64,000 bases of DNA from Herminiimonas sp. (lineage in GTDB: Bacteria > Pseudomonadota > Gammaproteobacteria > Burkholderiales > Burkholderiaceae_D). Both the position numbers and the translations under genes were made by a program. This document shows, in pieces, positions 8,726-20,715 of the stretch. The notes beneath the pieces were generated by a model. It was given only the letters and a program-made list of their open reading frames with translations, did no database searches and was not told the origin of the DNA. The stretch is from NCBI GenBank assembly GCA_028292665.1, contig JAQGLW010000083.1, positions 1 through 64,000 on the forward strand, in the 5' to 3' direction. Positions within the stretch are counted from its first letter, which is position 1. Each line of letters begins with the position of its first letter.

Positions 8726-8740
8726 ATTCTGCCTGCCGCA
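8709..8740. terminator. Hairpin between DUF2461 gene and tatC, possible bidirectional terminator
   Basis: TGCGGCAGG (8709-8717) is the exact reverse complement of CCTGCCGCA (8732-8740), with a 14-base loop that includes the DUF2461 stop codon. It sits in the only gap between two convergent genes. There is no T tract on either side, so intrinsic termination would be weak. Confidence 0.35.
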
Positions 8741-8753
8741 TTCGCTCTCAACC

Positions 8754-9518
8754 TCAAGCGGTCTCTTCCGGCGCCTGCGTTGCTCTGACGAACAGCGGCG
8801 CCACCAGCAACCCGACCTCATACAGCAAGCACAACGGAATCGCCAGGAACAACTGGCTCATGATGTCCGGCGGAGTTACGACAGCGGCAATCACAAATGC
8901 ACCGACGATCACGTAAGGACGAATTGCCTTTAGTTTCTCGACCGTCACCAGCCCCATGCGCACCAGCACGATCACCACAATCGGGACCTCGAACGTGACG
9001 CCGAACGCCAGACACATCGTCATCACGAAATCGAAATAATTTTCGATATCAGGCGCCACGGTAATCGACTTCGGCGCGAATTCGTTGATGAATCTGAATA
9101 CCTTGCCGAACACGAAAAAATAACAAAAGGCGACGCCGACAATAAAGAGCAGCGAAGACGATATGACCAACGGTGCAACCAGTTTTTTTTCATGGGCGTA
9201 CAGGCCGGGCGCAATGAACGCCCATAATTGATAGAGCACCCACGGCAGCGACAGGACGAAAGCGACCAGCAGCGTGACTTTCATCGGAACCAGGAACGGT
9301 GTAATAACGCCGGTCGCAATCATCTTGGCGCCGACCGGCAACGCGTCCATCATGGGGCGCGCCAGAAAATCGTAGATTGCGGCGGGACCGGGCCAGAGCA
9401 AAAACAAAACGCCGAAGACAACGAGTACCGCTACCGATGCCTTGACAAGCCGGTTGCGCAACTCGATCAAGTGCGAGATAAAGGTGTCTTGGGTACCCGA
9501 CTGTTGTTCTTCAGACAT
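8754..9518 (-). CDS. tatC: Sec-independent protein translocase subunit TatC
   Basis: 254-residue polytopic subunit that recognises twin-arginine signal peptides and with TatB forms the receptor for folded-protein export. The conserved N-terminal FISHLIELRNRLVKA precedes the first of six membrane helices. Other TatC marks are WALYQLWAFIAPGLY-like text (WVLYQLWAFIAPGLY), KEKK-type cytoplasmic positions and ITPPDIMSQ-like VVTPPDIMSQLFLAIPL near the C-terminus. It is the last gene of tatA-tatB-tatC, with its start immediately after the tatB stop. The Rieske protein encoded in this window is a likely client. Confidence 0.97.
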   Translation of the reverse strand: MSEEQQSGTQDTFISHLIELRNRLVKASVAVLVVFGVLFLLWPGPAAIYDFLARPMMDALPVGAKMIATGVITPFLVPMKVTLLVAFVLSLPWVLYQLWAFIAPGLYAHEKKLVAPLVISSSLLFIVGVAFCYFFVFGKVFRFINEFAPKSITVAPDIENYFDFVMTMCLAFGVTFEVPIVVIVLVRMGLVTVEKLKAIRPYVIVGAFVIAAVVTPPDIMSQLFLAIPLCLLYEVGLLVAPLFVRATQAPEETA

Positions 9519-10031
9519 TTAATAAAAGGAATGGGATGATTTGCGGCTATTGGCGGGCCGGTATTTTGCAACCCGTGCAGCACCCGAAATCACGCGTGAC
9601 TTGTGGCCGCTTTGCCGTTTATACCAGGAAGGGACGGCCGAAGTACGCACGAGTTTCTTCTTGCGGAAATCCCTGGCTTTTACCGCAAGCTGGTCGGATG
9701 TCGGCGTTGCGAACAATGGATTAGCCGGCACATGGTCGCCATCCTTTATGTCGCTCCAGGTGGAATTGAATGCGCTTTCCGTTTGCGACACATGCTGTGC
9801 GATGGTGTGCTCGACATCGCTGGCGGCAGCCTGCATGTCTTTTTGCATCTTGCGCAGCTCATCCAGTTCGATTTCGCGGCTGACTTCCGACTTGACTTCA
9901 TTGATGTAGCGTTGCGCGCGGCCGAACAATGAACCGGCCATGCGTGCGACTTTAGGCAGCTTCTCGGGGCCGATGACAATAAGTGCCACCACGCCAATCA
10001 GCGCCAGTTTGGTAAGGCCGAGATCAATCAT
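9519..10031 (-). CDS. tatB: Sec-independent protein translocase subunit TatB
   Basis: 170-residue subunit. The N-terminal membrane helix and hinge read MIDLGLTKLALIGVVALIVIG followed by PEKLPKVAR, then an amphipathic helix and a long charged coiled segment (about residues 35-100). A variable basic tail follows. The conserved Glu in the early helix region typical of TatB is in the IGPEKLP hinge. The ATG at 10031 matches the family start; a TTG four codons upstream is less likely. It lies between tatA and tatC, 80 bp downstream of tatA. Confidence 0.94.
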   Translation of the reverse strand: MIDLGLTKLALIGVVALIVIGPEKLPKVARMAGSLFGRAQRYINEVKSEVSREIELDELRKMQKDMQAAASDVEHTIAQHVSQTESAFNSTWSDIKDGDHVPANPLFATPTSDQLAVKARDFRKKKLVRTSAVPSWYKRQSGHKSRVISGAARVAKYRPANSRKSSHSFY

Positions 10032-10111
10032 AACAGTGGACAATAAGAGTTGAACGTTGCGCGTCTGGCGAAGCGTGAAATGTCACGCACAACTCTCCGA
10101 ACGCAAGCAGC

Positions 10112-10342
10112 TTAACTCTTTGTCTTCTCTTTCGCTTCGACGTCGATTGTGCTTTTGTCGGCGACTTGCGACGGAGCGTTATTTTGCGCAGAGGATCTTT
10201 CTTCCTCGCCTTTTACGCCATCCTTGAATCCTTTGACGGCTTTGCCGAGATCGGAACCCATGTTGCCGATTTTTTTGGTGCCGAACACCAACATCACGAT
10301 CACCAGCACGATCAACCAGTGCCAAATGCTAAACGAACCCAT
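10112..10342 (-). CDS. tatA: Sec-independent protein translocase subunit TatA
   Basis: 76-residue pore-forming Tat subunit. [25 protein letters not shown] is the family N-terminus: one short membrane helix, then the FGTKKI hinge. An amphipathic helix ([18 protein letters not shown]) and a short acidic polar tail follow. It starts the tat part of the cluster, directly after hinT. Confidence 0.97.
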   Translation of the reverse strand: MGSFSIWHWLIVLVIVMLVFGTKKIGNMGSDLGKAVKGFKDGVKGEEERSSAQNNAPSQVADKSTIDVEAKEKTKS

Positions 10343-10386
10343 TATCTTCTCCTAAGCGGACATAATCGTCCAATATCAGTTATACG

Positions 10387-10785
10387 TCATGCCGCCACTA
10401 TTGTCCGTCCGCGCCAAGGACGCGGTCCGCCGATGACATGCAAATGAAGATGGTACACCTCTTGGCCTCCGTCGGGTCCGGTATTGAAAAGCGCTTTGAA
10501 TCCGCCCGTACCGCTGCCGTTGCCATCGACCTCATAGCCGCATCCCTGCTGCTGCGCCAATTTCGGCGCCAGCAACATCATTTTACCCAACAACGCGGCA
10601 TGGCTGTCGTCGCAATCGGACAGCGTTGAAATATGTTTTTTCGGCACTATCAGAAAGTGTATCGGTGCCGCCGGGTTGATGTCGTGAAATGCTATAAAGT
10701 CGTCATCGTCGTAAATGACCTTCGACGGAATTTGCCCGGCGACGATTTTGCAGAAAATACAGTTATCCAACTTTTTCTCCGGCAT
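10387..10785 (-). CDS. hinT: HIT family purine nucleoside phosphoramidase (HinT-like)
   Basis: 132-residue histidine-triad hydrolase that cleaves AMP-lysine and other adenosine phosphoramidates in the cytoplasm. The N-terminal CIFCKIVAGQIPSK motif, the DINPAAPIHFLIVPKKHI strand and the active-site triad in VYHLHLHVIGG are all present. It sits between hisE and tatA, a frequent order in betaproteobacteria, and is probably in the same transcript. Confidence 0.95.
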   Translation of the reverse strand: MPEKKLDNCIFCKIVAGQIPSKVIYDDDDFIAFHDINPAAPIHFLIVPKKHISTLSDCDDSHAALLGKMMLLAPKLAQQQGCGYEVDGNGSGTGGFKALFNTGPDGGQEVYHLHLHVIGGPRPWRGRTIVAA

Positions 10786-10796
10786 GTTGCATAAAG

Positions 10797-11165
10797 TTAT
10801 TCCTTGCGTTCGAACTGCTCACGCTGCTCGAGTTTGCGATTGGCTTTTTCTTCGATACCGGAAAGCCCTTCGCGCCGCGCCAGTTCATTCAATACATCCT
10901 GCGGCGTCAGATTGAACTGCGCCAGCATGATCATCGAATGGAACCACAGATCGGCGCATTCATAGAGCACTTTCGACGTATCGCCGTCGATACGTGCGTC
11001 TTTTGCCGCCATCACGGTTTCGGTCGCTTCTTCACCTATTTTTTTCAGGATCGCATCGTCGCCTTTGACGAACAGGCGCGCAACGTAGGATTTGTCGGGG
11101 TCACCGCCATTGGCGGGTTTGCGCGACTCGATCACTTCGGCCAGGCGTTTTAAGGTATCGCTCAT
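10797..11165 (-). CDS. hisE: Phosphoribosyl-ATP pyrophosphatase HisE
   Basis: 122-residue enzyme for the second step of histidine synthesis (PRATP to PRAMP). It is an all-alpha MazG-like protein with [13 protein letters not shown] at the start, the acidic metal-binding [12 protein letters not shown] and a following [15 protein letters not shown] helix. HisI and HisE are separate proteins here, not fused as in enterobacteria. The start overlaps the hisI stop by 4 bp (ATGA). Confidence 0.96.
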   Translation of the reverse strand: MSDTLKRLAEVIESRKPANGGDPDKSYVARLFVKGDDAILKKIGEEATETVMAAKDARIDGDTSKVLYECADLWFHSMIMLAQFNLTPQDVLNELARREGLSGIEEKANRKLEQREQFERKE

Positions 11166-11572
11166 TTTATTTTATAAATGCTTTCCGGATCTTTCAATAC
11201 AGGCTCTACTGCTACCCATTCCCCGTTCTTGGCAGTACCTTCAAACAATTGAAAGAAACAGGAATGCCGTCCGGTATGGCAGGCAATATGATTCACCTGC
11301 TCGACCTTCAACAGCACGACATCTTCGTCACAGTCCAGGCGAACCTCATGCACTTTCTGTATATGGCCGGATTCTTCGCCCTTGTGCCACAGCTTCTTGC
11401 GCGAACGGCTCCAGTAAACGGCTTCGCCCAGCTCCATCGTCCTGGCGAGTGCTTCGCGGTTCATCCACGCGAACATCAGCACGTCGTTGGATCCGACCTC
11501 CTGCGCGATGACCGGCACCAAGCCGTGTTCATCCCATTTCACTTTGTTAAGCCATTTGGCTTTCACGCTCAT
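11162..11572 (-). CDS. hisI: Phosphoribosyl-AMP cyclohydrolase HisI
   Basis: 136-residue zinc enzyme opening the purine ring of PR-AMP, the third step of the pathway. Typical text includes [40 protein letters not shown], the acidic metal site [14 protein letters not shown] and the cysteine-containing [11 protein letters not shown]. Its ends overlap hisF and hisE by 4 bp each, so the trio is translationally coupled. Confidence 0.97.
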   Translation of the reverse strand: MSVKAKWLNKVKWDEHGLVPVIAQEVGSNDVLMFAWMNREALARTMELGEAVYWSRSRKKLWHKGEESGHIQKVHEVRLDCDEDVVLLKVEQVNHIACHTGRHSCFFQLFEGTAKNGEWVAVEPVLKDPESIYKIK

Positions 11573-12333
11573 GCAAGCCTCATTGGAATACTTTGTGCCG
11601 CCATGAAGCGCTTGGCTTCCTGCACGGTATGCTGGCCGTAATGGAAAATACTGGCAGCAAGCACCGCATCGGCGCGGCCGGTCTTGATCCCGTCAGCCAG
11701 ATCCTGCAGGCTGCCGACGCCGCCGGAGGCAATCACCGGAATGGTCACCGCGTCGGACACCGCACGCGTCAGCGCCAGATCGAAACCGACCTTGGTGCCA
11801 TCGCGGTCCATGCTGGTCAACAGAATTTCGCCGGCGCCCAGGCGCTCCATCTTTTGCGCCCATTCGACCGCATCAAGTCCGGTTGCCTTGCGGCCGCCAT
11901 GAGTAAACACTTCCCACTTGCCGTCGCCCGTCTTCTTGGCATCGATCGCCACGACAATGCATTGCGAACCGTATTTCTGCGCGGCATCGAATACCAGTTG
12001 CGGATTGGTCACGGCCGACGTATTGATGCTTACCTTGTCCGCACCGGCGTTCAACAGGCGGCGCACATCGTCGACCGCACGCACGCCGCCGCCAACCGTC
12101 AGTGGAATGAATACCTGCGATGCCACGGATTCGATGATGGGCAATATCAACTCGCGCTCATCGGAAGAGGCGGTAATGTCGAGAAAGGTGATTTCGTCGG
12201 CGCCCTGTTCGTCGTAGCGGCGTGCGATTTCAACCGGATCGCCGGCATCGCGCAACTCGACAAAATTAATGCCCTTGACCACGCGCCCGGCGGTCACATC
12301 GAGACATGGAATGATGCGTTTGGCCAGCGTCAT
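11569..12333 (-). CDS. hisF: Imidazole glycerol phosphate synthase cyclase subunit HisF
   Basis: 254-residue (beta/alpha)8 barrel that uses ammonia from HisH to make imidazole glycerol phosphate and AICAR. The first catalytic Asp is in [18 protein letters not shown] and the second in [16 protein letters not shown]. Phosphate-binding loops [10 protein letters not shown] and [10 protein letters not shown] are intact. Its start overlaps the hisA stop by 4 bp. Confidence 0.98.
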   Translation of the reverse strand: MTLAKRIIPCLDVTAGRVVKGINFVELRDAGDPVEIARRYDEQGADEITFLDITASSDERELILPIIESVASQVFIPLTVGGGVRAVDDVRRLLNAGADKVSINTSAVTNPQLVFDAAQKYGSQCIVVAIDAKKTGDGKWEVFTHGGRKATGLDAVEWAQKMERLGAGEILLTSMDRDGTKVGFDLALTRAVSDAVTIPVIASGGVGSLQDLADGIKTGRADAVLAASIFHYGQHTVQEAKRFMAAQSIPMRLA

Positions 12334-13121
12334 AGATCGTCTGTTTCAGGCTCTTCGAAGCCGCTCAACTCATCCGCCCGTTCCTGCGCCGAGCGCAGGT
12401 CAAGCGTCCCCTCGTAAATCGAACGGCCGCAGATCACGCCTTCGATGCCTTCGTCCTGCACCGCGCAAAGCGCTTCCACATCCTTGATATTGTGCACGCC
12501 GCCGGAAGCGATAACCGGAATCGTCATGCTTTGCGCCAGTTTGACGGTCGCTTCGATATTGATGCCGCCCATCATGCCATCGCGGCCGATATCCGTGTAG
12601 ACGATCGCTTCGCAACCGTAATCCTCGAATTTCCTGGCCAGATCAATCACTTCGTGACCGGAAAGCTTGCTCCAGCCATCGGTCGCGACCTTGCCGTCTT
12701 TTGCATCCAGGCCGACGATGATCTGACCGGGAAAAGCGCTGCAGGCATCATGCAGGAAGCCGGGATTCTTGACTGCTGCGGTACCGATGATAATGTAGCT
12801 CAAGCCGTCATCCAGATATCGCTCGATCGTGTCCAGGTCACGGATGCCGCCGCCCAGTTGCACCGGGATTTCGTCAACGCCGTTTTCGATTGCGAACTCG
12901 CGCACGGCGCGGATGATGGATTTCACCGCCGCTTCGTTTTTCGGCTTGCCGGCAAACGCACCGTTCAAGTCGACCAGATGCAGGCGGCGCGCGCCATGAG
13001 CCAGCCAATGCCGCGCCATTTCGGCGGGGTCCTCGGAAAACACGGTGGCTTGGTCCATATCGCCTTGTTTCAGGCGAACGCAATGACCGTCTTTGAGATC
13101 AATGGCAGGTATGAGCAGCAT
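12330..13121 (-). CDS. hisA: ProFAR isomerase HisA
   Basis: 263-residue (beta/alpha)8 isomerase for the fourth step. It begins [21 protein letters not shown] with the catalytic Asp in AIDLKDG. The second catalytic Asp is in [12 protein letters not shown], and phosphate-binding glycine loops ([15 protein letters not shown]) are present. An upstream in-frame start would add 12 residues; the ATG at 13121 matches the family. No strong ribosome binding site is visible. The C-terminus overlaps hisF. Confidence 0.97.
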   Translation of the reverse strand: MLLIPAIDLKDGHCVRLKQGDMDQATVFSEDPAEMARHWLAHGARRLHLVDLNGAFAGKPKNEAAVKSIIRAVREFAIENGVDEIPVQLGGGIRDLDTIERYLDDGLSYIIIGTAAVKNPGFLHDACSAFPGQIIVGLDAKDGKVATDGWSKLSGHEVIDLARKFEDYGCEAIVYTDIGRDGMMGGINIEATVKLAQSMTIPVIASGGVHNIKDVEALCAVQDEGIEGVICGRSIYEGTLDLRSAQERADELSGFEEPETDDL

Positions 13122-13163
13122 GGCGGCAGTATGAGGGTAAGGAGTTAGTAAGGACAACAGGGA

Positions 13164-13802
13164 TCAAGGCTTCCAATGTACAAAATTTCTGTACAGTTGC
13201 AAACCGGACGATGCACTTTTTTCCGGATGAAATTGTGTCGCGAAAATATTATCGCGCCCTATGACGCTGCTGAACGCAGCACCATACGAAGTTTCACCAA
13301 GCGTGTGCACGGCATCGGCAGGCGCTGCATAATAACTGTGCACGAAATAGAAGTAGCTGTCATCTGCGATTCCCTGCCACAGCGAATGGGACACTGTTTG
13401 CCTGACTCGGTTCCAGCCCATTTGCGGCACCTTGAAACGCGAGCCGTCTTCCTGCAATCGGTCATTGAGATTGAATCGCATCACTTTACCCGGCAGTAAT
13501 CCGAGCCCGGCCGTGTCGCCTTCCTCGCTCCAGTCGAACAGCATTTGTTCGCCGACACATACGCCGAACAACGGCTTGGAACGCGACGCCTCCATTACCG
13601 CATCCTGCAAACCCGATTCACGCAAACAGCGCATGCAGTCCGGCATTGCGCCCTGACCCGGCAATACGATACGGTCGGCCGACCGAATATCCGCGACTTC
13701 GCCGGTTATGCGCACATCCGCTTCGGGGGCGACATGGCGCAATGCTTGCGCCACCGAGCGCAAATTGCCCATGCCGTAATCAACCACAACAATTTTGTTC
13801 AT
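13164..13802 (-). CDS. hisH: Imidazole glycerol phosphate synthase glutaminase subunit HisH
   Basis: 212-residue class I glutamine amidotransferase that supplies ammonia to HisF. The triad is visible: nucleophilic Cys in [12 protein letters not shown], and the His and Glu in [14 protein letters not shown]. The N-terminus is [18 protein letters not shown] and the oxyanion-strand region is [13 protein letters not shown]. It lies 42 bp upstream of hisA and 56 bp downstream of hisB on the same strand. Confidence 0.97.
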   Translation of the reverse strand: MNKIVVVDYGMGNLRSVAQALRHVAPEADVRITGEVADIRSADRIVLPGQGAMPDCMRCLRESGLQDAVMEASRSKPLFGVCVGEQMLFDWSEEGDTAGLGLLPGKVMRFNLNDRLQEDGSRFKVPQMGWNRVRQTVSHSLWQGIADDSYFYFVHSYYAAPADAVHTLGETSYGAAFSSVIGRDNIFATQFHPEKSASSGLQLYRNFVHWKP

Positions 13803-13858
13803 GTTAAGACTCGAACCTCAACGAAGCGAAACATCATTCCGTGTTCCATTCATTGCGA

Positions 13859-14455
13859 TTACAGACTGCCTTTAGTCGAAGGAATTGTATTCGCTGCGCG
13901 CGGATCGAATTCCGCAGCCATGCGCAGCGCGCGGCCAAATGCCTTGAACACCGTTTCGCATTGGTGATGCGCATTTTCGCCGCGCAGATTATCGATGTGC
14001 AGCGAAACCAGCGCATGATTAACGAAGCCCTGGAAAAATTCATGCGTCAGATCGACGTCGAAGGTGCCGATCATCGAACGCTTGAAGGGCACATGGAATT
14101 CCAGCCCCGGACGGCCCGAGAAATCAATCACTACCCGCGACAGCGCCTCATCAAGCGGCACATAAGCATGGCCGTAGCGGCGGATGCCTTTTTTATCGCC
14201 GATGGCTTTTGCAAAAGCCTGGCCTAGCGTGATGCCGACGTCTTCGACGGTGTGATGCGCGTCGATGTGCAAATCGCCCTTCGCTTCAATATCCAGATCA
14301 ATCAGGCCATGACGTGCGATCTGGTCAAGCATATGATCGAGAAACGGCACGCCGGTGTTCAGCTTTTGCTGACCGGTGCCGTCGATGTTGACCGCAACGC
14401 GGATTTGCGTTTCGTTGGTATTGCGGGTGACTTCTGCAATTCGTGGCGTAGGCAT
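13859..14455 (-). CDS. hisB: Imidazoleglycerol-phosphate dehydratase HisB
   Basis: 198-residue monofunctional dehydratase for the sixth step, without the fused phosphatase of enterobacterial HisB. Metal-binding motifs are intact: [51 protein letters not shown] and [18 protein letters not shown]. The ATG at 14455 (MPTPRIAEV) fits the family length. A start ten codons upstream would overlap hisC and has no better ribosome binding site. Confidence 0.96.
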   Translation of the reverse strand: MPTPRIAEVTRNTNETQIRVAVNIDGTGQQKLNTGVPFLDHMLDQIARHGLIDLDIEAKGDLHIDAHHTVEDVGITLGQAFAKAIGDKKGIRRYGHAYVPLDEALSRVVIDFSGRPGLEFHVPFKRSMIGTFDVDLTHEFFQGFVNHALVSLHIDNLRGENAHHQCETVFKAFGRALRMAAEFDPRAANTIPSTKGSL

Positions 14456-14474
14456 ATTCAAGGGGATACCAAAA

Positions 14475-15563
14475 TTACGATGCAAGCGATGCGGCTAAAG
14501 CATCGAGGAACAACTTGTTTTCTTCCGGCGTGCTAACTGTAACCCGCAGGCAATTTTCCAGCAATGCATGCATTTTACCGACATTTTTGATCAAAACCTT
14601 GCGCTCCAACAGTCCGGCAAATACATTGCTGCCGTTGCGACCTGCGGTTTGCACCCGGATCAGCAGGAAATTTGCTGCAGACGGGAAAACTTCGACCCCC
14701 GGCAGAGCGCTTAACGCTGACACCAGTTTAGCCCTTTCTTCACGCAAGGCGGCGGCTTGCGCATCCAGAATATCGGTGTGTTCAAGCAGGAATTCTGCGG
14801 CCGTCTGGGTCAGTACGTTGATATTGTAAGGCGGGCGCACCTTATCGAATTCGGACAGCAATGCACTGCTGGCCGCCATATAGCCGAGCCGGATACCGGC
14901 CAGGCCGAGCTTGGACACCGTACGCATCACGATCAGGTTGCCGAATTCGGACAGGCGGGACATGAAGCTGGCTTGTGCGAAAGGCTGGTACGCTTCATCC
15001 ACGATCACAATACCCGCATTGCCCACCGCGTGCAGAATTTCAGCCATGTCGCCGGCATCGAACAACGTGCCGGTCGGATTGTTCGGATAGGCAAGGTACG
15101 TGATGGCCGGTTTGTGCCGCGCAATTGCTGCGAGCATCGCCGTCTTGTCCAACGTGAAATCGGCCTTGAGCGGTACACCGATAAATTCCAGTCCTGCGAA
15201 TTGCGCCGACATTGCATACATTACAAAACCCGGCACCGGCGCCAGCACCTTGGCGCCGGGCTTGGCGCAAGCGATCGAGATAATCGAAATCAACTCATCC
15301 GAACCGTTGCCAAGCACCACATCAAATCCGGCAGGCACGCCGAGCCGGCCGCAAATTTTCGCTTTCAGCGCCGTATAGGACGGCACCGGATAACGGTTCA
15401 TCGCGACATCCGCCAGCCTGCATCCCAATTCCCGGCGCAGGTCTTCAGGCAGCGTGTACGGATTTTCCATCGCATCGAGCTTCACGAAACCGGTGGAATC
15501 CGGTACATGATAAGCCGCAAGCGCGCGGATATCGGGACGAATGATATTTTCAATTAAGGACAT
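14475..15563 (-). CDS. hisC: Histidinol-phosphate aminotransferase HisC
   Basis: 362-residue fold-type I PLP aminotransferase converting imidazole acetol phosphate to histidinol phosphate. It has the N-terminal substrate region KLDAMENPY, the PLP-phosphate loop [20 protein letters not shown], the Asp/Tyr pair [10 protein letters not shown] and the Schiff-base lysine in [15 protein letters not shown]. The start at 15563 ([21 protein letters not shown]) is the family start. It lies 13 bp after the stop of the DNA methyltransferase gene and is probably co-transcribed with it. Confidence 0.96.
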   Translation of the reverse strand: MSLIENIIRPDIRALAAYHVPDSTGFVKLDAMENPYTLPEDLRRELGCRLADVAMNRYPVPSYTALKAKICGRLGVPAGFDVVLGNGSDELISIISIACAKPGAKVLAPVPGFVMYAMSAQFAGLEFIGVPLKADFTLDKTAMLAAIARHKPAITYLAYPNNPTGTLFDAGDMAEILHAVGNAGIVIVDEAYQPFAQASFMSRLSEFGNLIVMRTVSKLGLAGIRLGYMAASSALLSEFDKVRPPYNINVLTQTAAEFLLEHTDILDAQAAALREERAKLVSALSALPGVEVFPSAANFLLIRVQTAGRNGSNVFAGLLERKVLIKNVGKMHALLENCLRVTVSTPEENKLFLDALAASLAS

Positions 15564-15576
15564 GTTCAAACCTGAT

Positions 15577-16389
15577 TTATTCACCGGAGATACAACGATC
15601 TTCAGACGATATTTCTTGCACGGCCGACATCTCTGCAGTCAGTTTTTCCAGTCGTGTTTCAATCAATCCGCAATATTCGGCATTCAGCTCGAATCCCGCA
15701 AAATTGCGTCCGCAGCGCCTGGCTGCGATTGCCGTCGTGCCGCTGCCCATGAACGGATCGAGCACTATCCCTCCGAACGGGCAGGATGCCTTGACCATGC
15801 GCTCGACGATTTCGAGCGGCTTCTGGGTTGGGTGGTCGGCCCGCTCGCGATGCTCTCGGTGCAAGCGCGACACGCTCCATACGTCCTTCGGGTTATAGCC
15901 CATTTCCAACCACTTGGCGCCCACGAAAATCGAGCGGGAGCGCGCTTTCTTGGTTTCGGCGTCATACGGAATGCGTATTGCATCCAGATCGAAATGGTAA
16001 TCCCTCGATTTCACAAAAAACCCGATCGTGTCGTGCACTGACGAAAACTTGCGTGTGCTGCCGCCCATCGACGGCACCCTGCGGTCCCATACAATTTCGT
16101 TGACCATTGTCATCCGCTGCTTCAGCATCACGAAAATTTCCGGTGAATAGCGCCATGTTAAAAAAATGTACAGGCTGCCGTTCGGCTTCAGCTTCGGCAA
16201 CGCGGCATCGATCCACTCTTCCATCCAGCGCAGATACGCGCCTGCATCGAGTTTGTCCGAATCGTTGCCGTAATCCTTGCCGAGACCGTAAGGTGGATCG
16301 GCGATGATCAGGTCAATGACGCCATCCGGAACGCGTGCAAATCCCTGCAGCGCATCCTCGCAATAAATGCGATTGAGCCACGTCGTCAT
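15577..16389 (-). CDS. Beta-class site-specific DNA methyltransferase, solitary, inside the his operon
   Basis: 270-residue amino-methyltransferase of the (N6-adenine or N4-cytosine) type. Catalytic motif IV D31-P-P-Y34 (followed by GLGKDYG) comes first. A middle segment of about 100-180, which would hold the target-recognition region, follows. Then come HPTQKP (186-191) and the AdoMet-binding motif DPFMGSGTT (211-219). This circular order defines the beta class; DPPY favours adenine as the target base. It is 22 bp downstream of hisD and 13 bp upstream of hisC on the same strand, with no restriction endonuclease gene nearby. It is therefore probably an orphan methylase transcribed with the his genes. 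Codon use looks like its neighbours. The recognition sequence cannot be read from the protein by eye. Confidence 0.93.
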   Translation of the reverse strand: MTTWLNRIYCEDALQGFARVPDGVIDLIIADPPYGLGKDYGNDSDKLDAGAYLRWMEEWIDAALPKLKPNGSLYIFLTWRYSPEIFVMLKQRMTMVNEIVWDRRVPSMGGSTRKFSSVHDTIGFFVKSRDYHFDLDAIRIPYDAETKKARSRSIFVGAKWLEMGYNPKDVWSVSRLHREHRERADHPTQKPLEIVERMVKASCPFGGIVLDPFMGSGTTAIAARRCGRNFAGFELNAEYCGLIETRLEKLTAEMSAVQEISSEDRCISGE

Positions 16390-16411
16390 TTAGCGATGCC
16401 GACCAGGCTCA

Positions 16412-17725
16412 TCATTTCAACCGGTACTCCGCCGATTTGGCATGCGCCTGCAGGCCCTCGCCATGCGCAAGCTCTGCAGCAACCCTGCCCAGGGTTTGCG
16501 CGCCTGCTTCGCTCACATGGATGATGCTTGACCGCTTCTGGAAATCGTACACGCCCAGCGGCGATGAAAAACGCGCAGTACGCGATGTCGGCAGTACATG
16601 ATTCGGCCCGGCACAGTAATCGCCGAGCGGCTCGGATGAGAAGCGTCCGAGGAACATCGCGCCGGCATGCCGCACCTTGTCCGCCCACTGTTGCGGATTT
16701 TCCGCGGATATTTCCAGATGTTCAGCCGCGATCATATTGGCGATTTCGCACGCCTCATCCATGTCGCGCACCTTTACCATTGCGCCGCGATTGATCAGCG
16801 AAGTACGGATCACATCCTTGCGCGGCATCCCGTCGAGCTGCCGGTTGATGCTGGCTTCCACCTGCGCGATGTAATCCGCATGCGGACATACCAGAATCGA
16901 TTGCGCCAGTTCATCATGCTCAGCCTGTGAAAACAAGTCCATCGCGACCCAATCCGGAGAGGTGCTGCCATCGCAGATCACCAGAATTTCCGACGGGCCG
17001 GCAATCATGTCGATGCCGACTGTGCCGAATACGCGGCGCTTGGCGGCGGCAACATAGGCATTGCCGGGACCGACGATCTTATCGACCTGCGGAATCGCCG
17101 CAGTGCCGTAGGCCAGTGCGCCGATCGCTTGCGCGCCGCCGATGGTGAATACGCGATCGACGCCGGCGATTGCAGCCGCGGCCAGCACCAGTTCGTTCTT
17201 CACGCCGCCCGGCGTGGGCACGACCATGATGATCTCGCGCACGCCTGCCACTTTGGCCGGAATCGCATTCATCAAAACTGAAGACGGATAGGCCGCCTTG
17301 CCGCCCGGAACGTAAATGCCGACGCGGTCGAGCGGTGTGACTTTCTGGCCCAATACCGTGCCATCGGCTTCGGCATACACAAAACCGCTGGAACCGCACT
17401 CCTGCTTTTGCCGCTCGTGGTAAACACGTACGCGATCGGCGGCGGTTTGCAACGCGGCGCGACGCGCCGGCGACAGTTGGTTCAATGCCGCCTGCAATTC
17501 AGGCTGCATGATTTCCAGGCCCGCAACGCCGGTTGCATCCAGATGATCGAATTGATTGGTGTACTCCAGCACTGCGGCATCGCCGCGCGTCTTCACGTCC
17601 GCCAGGATGCGCGCCACAGCACGATCGATCGCATCGTCTTCTCCCGCCTCGAAGGCGAGTACGGCGGTCAGTTTCGCCTTGAAATCCGGACTTGTTGAAT
17701 CGAGTTTGCGAATTTGAATTGACAT
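16412..17725 (-). CDS. hisD: Histidinol dehydrogenase HisD
   Basis: 437-residue zinc enzyme for the last two oxidations, histidinol to histidine with NAD. Conserved segments are [21 protein letters not shown], the NAD/substrate region [42 protein letters not shown], and the Zn-ligand stretches [10 protein letters not shown] and [26 protein letters not shown]. The ATG at 17725 gives the normal length; the upstream 11-codon extension is rejected. It is 50 bp after hisG. Confidence 0.97.
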   Translation of the reverse strand: MSIQIRKLDSTSPDFKAKLTAVLAFEAGEDDAIDRAVARILADVKTRGDAAVLEYTNQFDHLDATGVAGLEIMQPELQAALNQLSPARRAALQTAADRVRVYHERQKQECGSSGFVYAEADGTVLGQKVTPLDRVGIYVPGGKAAYPSSVLMNAIPAKVAGVREIIMVVPTPGGVKNELVLAAAAIAGVDRVFTIGGAQAIGALAYGTAAIPQVDKIVGPGNAYVAAAKRRVFGTVGIDMIAGPSEILVICDGSTSPDWVAMDLFSQAEHDELAQSILVCPHADYIAQVEASINRQLDGMPRKDVIRTSLINRGAMVKVRDMDEACEIANMIAAEHLEISAENPQQWADKVRHAGAMFLGRFSSEPLGDYCAGPNHVLPTSRTARFSSPLGVYDFQKRSSIIHVSEAGAQTLGRVAAELAHGEGLQAHAKSAEYRLK

Positions 17726-17775
17726 TTTTTTCTCAATCAAGCCACGAAGCATCCCCATGGTCTGTGCGGCCGGCT

Positions 17776-18422
17776 TCAGCGTTTCGACGCTTTTTCAAAT
17801 GCTTCCAGAATCGGTTGCAAGCGTTCCCGTTTCAATTTCAGCGCGGCCTGATTAACCACCAGCCGGGAAGAAATATCCATGATGTGTTCGACCTCCACCA
17901 GGTGGTTGGCGCGCAAGGTGCTGCCGGTACTGACCAGATCAACGATCGCATCCGACAGGCCGACCAACGGCGCCAGTTCCATCGAGCCGTACAACTTGAT
18001 CAAATCGACGTGCACGCCTTTGGCGGCGAAATGCTCGCGTGCGGTTTGCACATACTTGGTCGCCACGCGCAGGCGCGCGCCCTGTCGCACCGCGCTGGCG
18101 TAATCGAAACCGGCCGACACCGCAACCGACATCCGGCATTTGGCGATGTTCAGATCGATCGGCTGATACAAGCCTTCGCCGCCATGCTCCAGCAGCACAT
18201 CCTTGCCCGCCACACCGAAGTCCGCCGCACCGTATTGCACATAGGTCGGCACATCGGATGCGCGAACGATGATGACACGCACATCGGGATCGTTGGTCGG
18301 CAGGATCAGCTTGCGCGAAGTCTCGGGATCTTCGGTGACAGTGAGGCCTGCCGCCTGCAGCAGCGGCAGAGTTTCTTCGAAGATGCGGCCCTTCGATAGC
18401 GCAAGAGTCAGTTGTTGATTCA

Positions 18423-18423
<1 letters not shown>
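17776..18423 (-). CDS. hisG: ATP phosphoribosyltransferase catalytic subunit HisG (short form)
   Basis: 215-residue short-form HisG for the first committed step (ATP plus PRPP). It begins [18 protein letters not shown] and contains [20 protein letters not shown] and the PRPP loop [16 protein letters not shown]. It lacks the C-terminal histidine-binding domain of long HisG, so by family knowledge it needs HisZ for activity and feedback. No hisZ is in this window. Its ATG overlaps the murA stop by one base (TAATG), suggesting coupling to murA. Confidence 0.97.
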
Positions 18424-19909
<1,486 letters not shown>

Positions 19910-19959
19910 GATTTTTGCCTTTTAGGATATCTGATTCTGATCAATCATCAACAACGAAT

Positions 19960-20715
19960 TCAATGACGTAATTTATAGCCGCTTTTCAACATTTGAACTG
20001 CCAGTCCGGCCAATACGACAAAGAACATGGCCACGATCGAAAAGCTTGTTACCGGATTCACGTCGGACTGACCGAAAAATCCGTAGCGGAAGCCGTCAAT
20101 CATATAAAAAAACGGGTTGACGTGCGATACCGCCTGCCAAAAAGGCGGCAGCGAGTTGATTGAATAAAACACGCCGGACAAAAAAGTCGCCGGCATGATC
20201 AAAAAATTCTGGAACGCAGCCAGCTGATCGAATTTTTCCGCCCAGATGCCGGCAATCAGACCCATCGTGCCCAATATCGCGGCACCCAGCAATGCAAAAA
20301 CGGCAATCCACCAAGGTGCGACGAACGACAGCTTCGCAAACCACGCGGTAATCAGGAATACCCCTGCGCCGACCGTCAAGCCGCGCACGACCGCAGCCAG
20401 CACATAAGCGCCGAACAACTCCCAATGCGACAGCGGCGGCAATAATACGAACACCAGATTGCCGGTAATCTTGGACTGGATCAAAGATGAAGACGAATTG
20501 GCAAATGCATTTTGCAGCACACTCATCATCACAAGACCGGGAACCAGGAACGCGGTGTATTTCACACCAGGATACACCTGCACATGCTCTTCCAGTACAT
20601 GGCCGAAAATCAGCAGATACAGCATCGCCGTGACGATCGGCGCGGTCAATGTCTGCGTCGCCACTTTCCAGAAGCGCAGCACTTCCTTGTAGAACAAAGT
20701 CTGGAAGCCGATCAT
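19960..20715 (-). CDS. ABC-2 type transporter permease (YadH-like)
   Basis: 251-residue inner-membrane permease with six predicted helices, an ABC-2 domain and the family signature region LAAFQNFLIMPATFLSGVFYSINSLPPFWQAVSHVNPFFYMIDGFRYG. It overlaps the ATPase gene by 4 bp, so the two form one exporter. Close relatives are the YadG/YadH pairs of unknown substrate. Its position between mlaB and the bolA-like gene is common in betaproteobacteria, which suggests an envelope role, but this is only inference. Confidence 0.9.
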   Translation of the reverse strand: MIGFQTLFYKEVLRFWKVATQTLTAPIVTAMLYLLIFGHVLEEHVQVYPGVKYTAFLVPGLVMMSVLQNAFANSSSSLIQSKITGNLVFVLLPPLSHWELFGAYVLAAVVRGLTVGAGVFLITAWFAKLSFVAPWWIAVFALLGAAILGTMGLIAGIWAEKFDQLAAFQNFLIMPATFLSGVFYSINSLPPFWQAVSHVNPFFYMIDGFRYGFFGQSDVNPVTSFSIVAMFFVVLAGLAVQMLKSGYKLRH

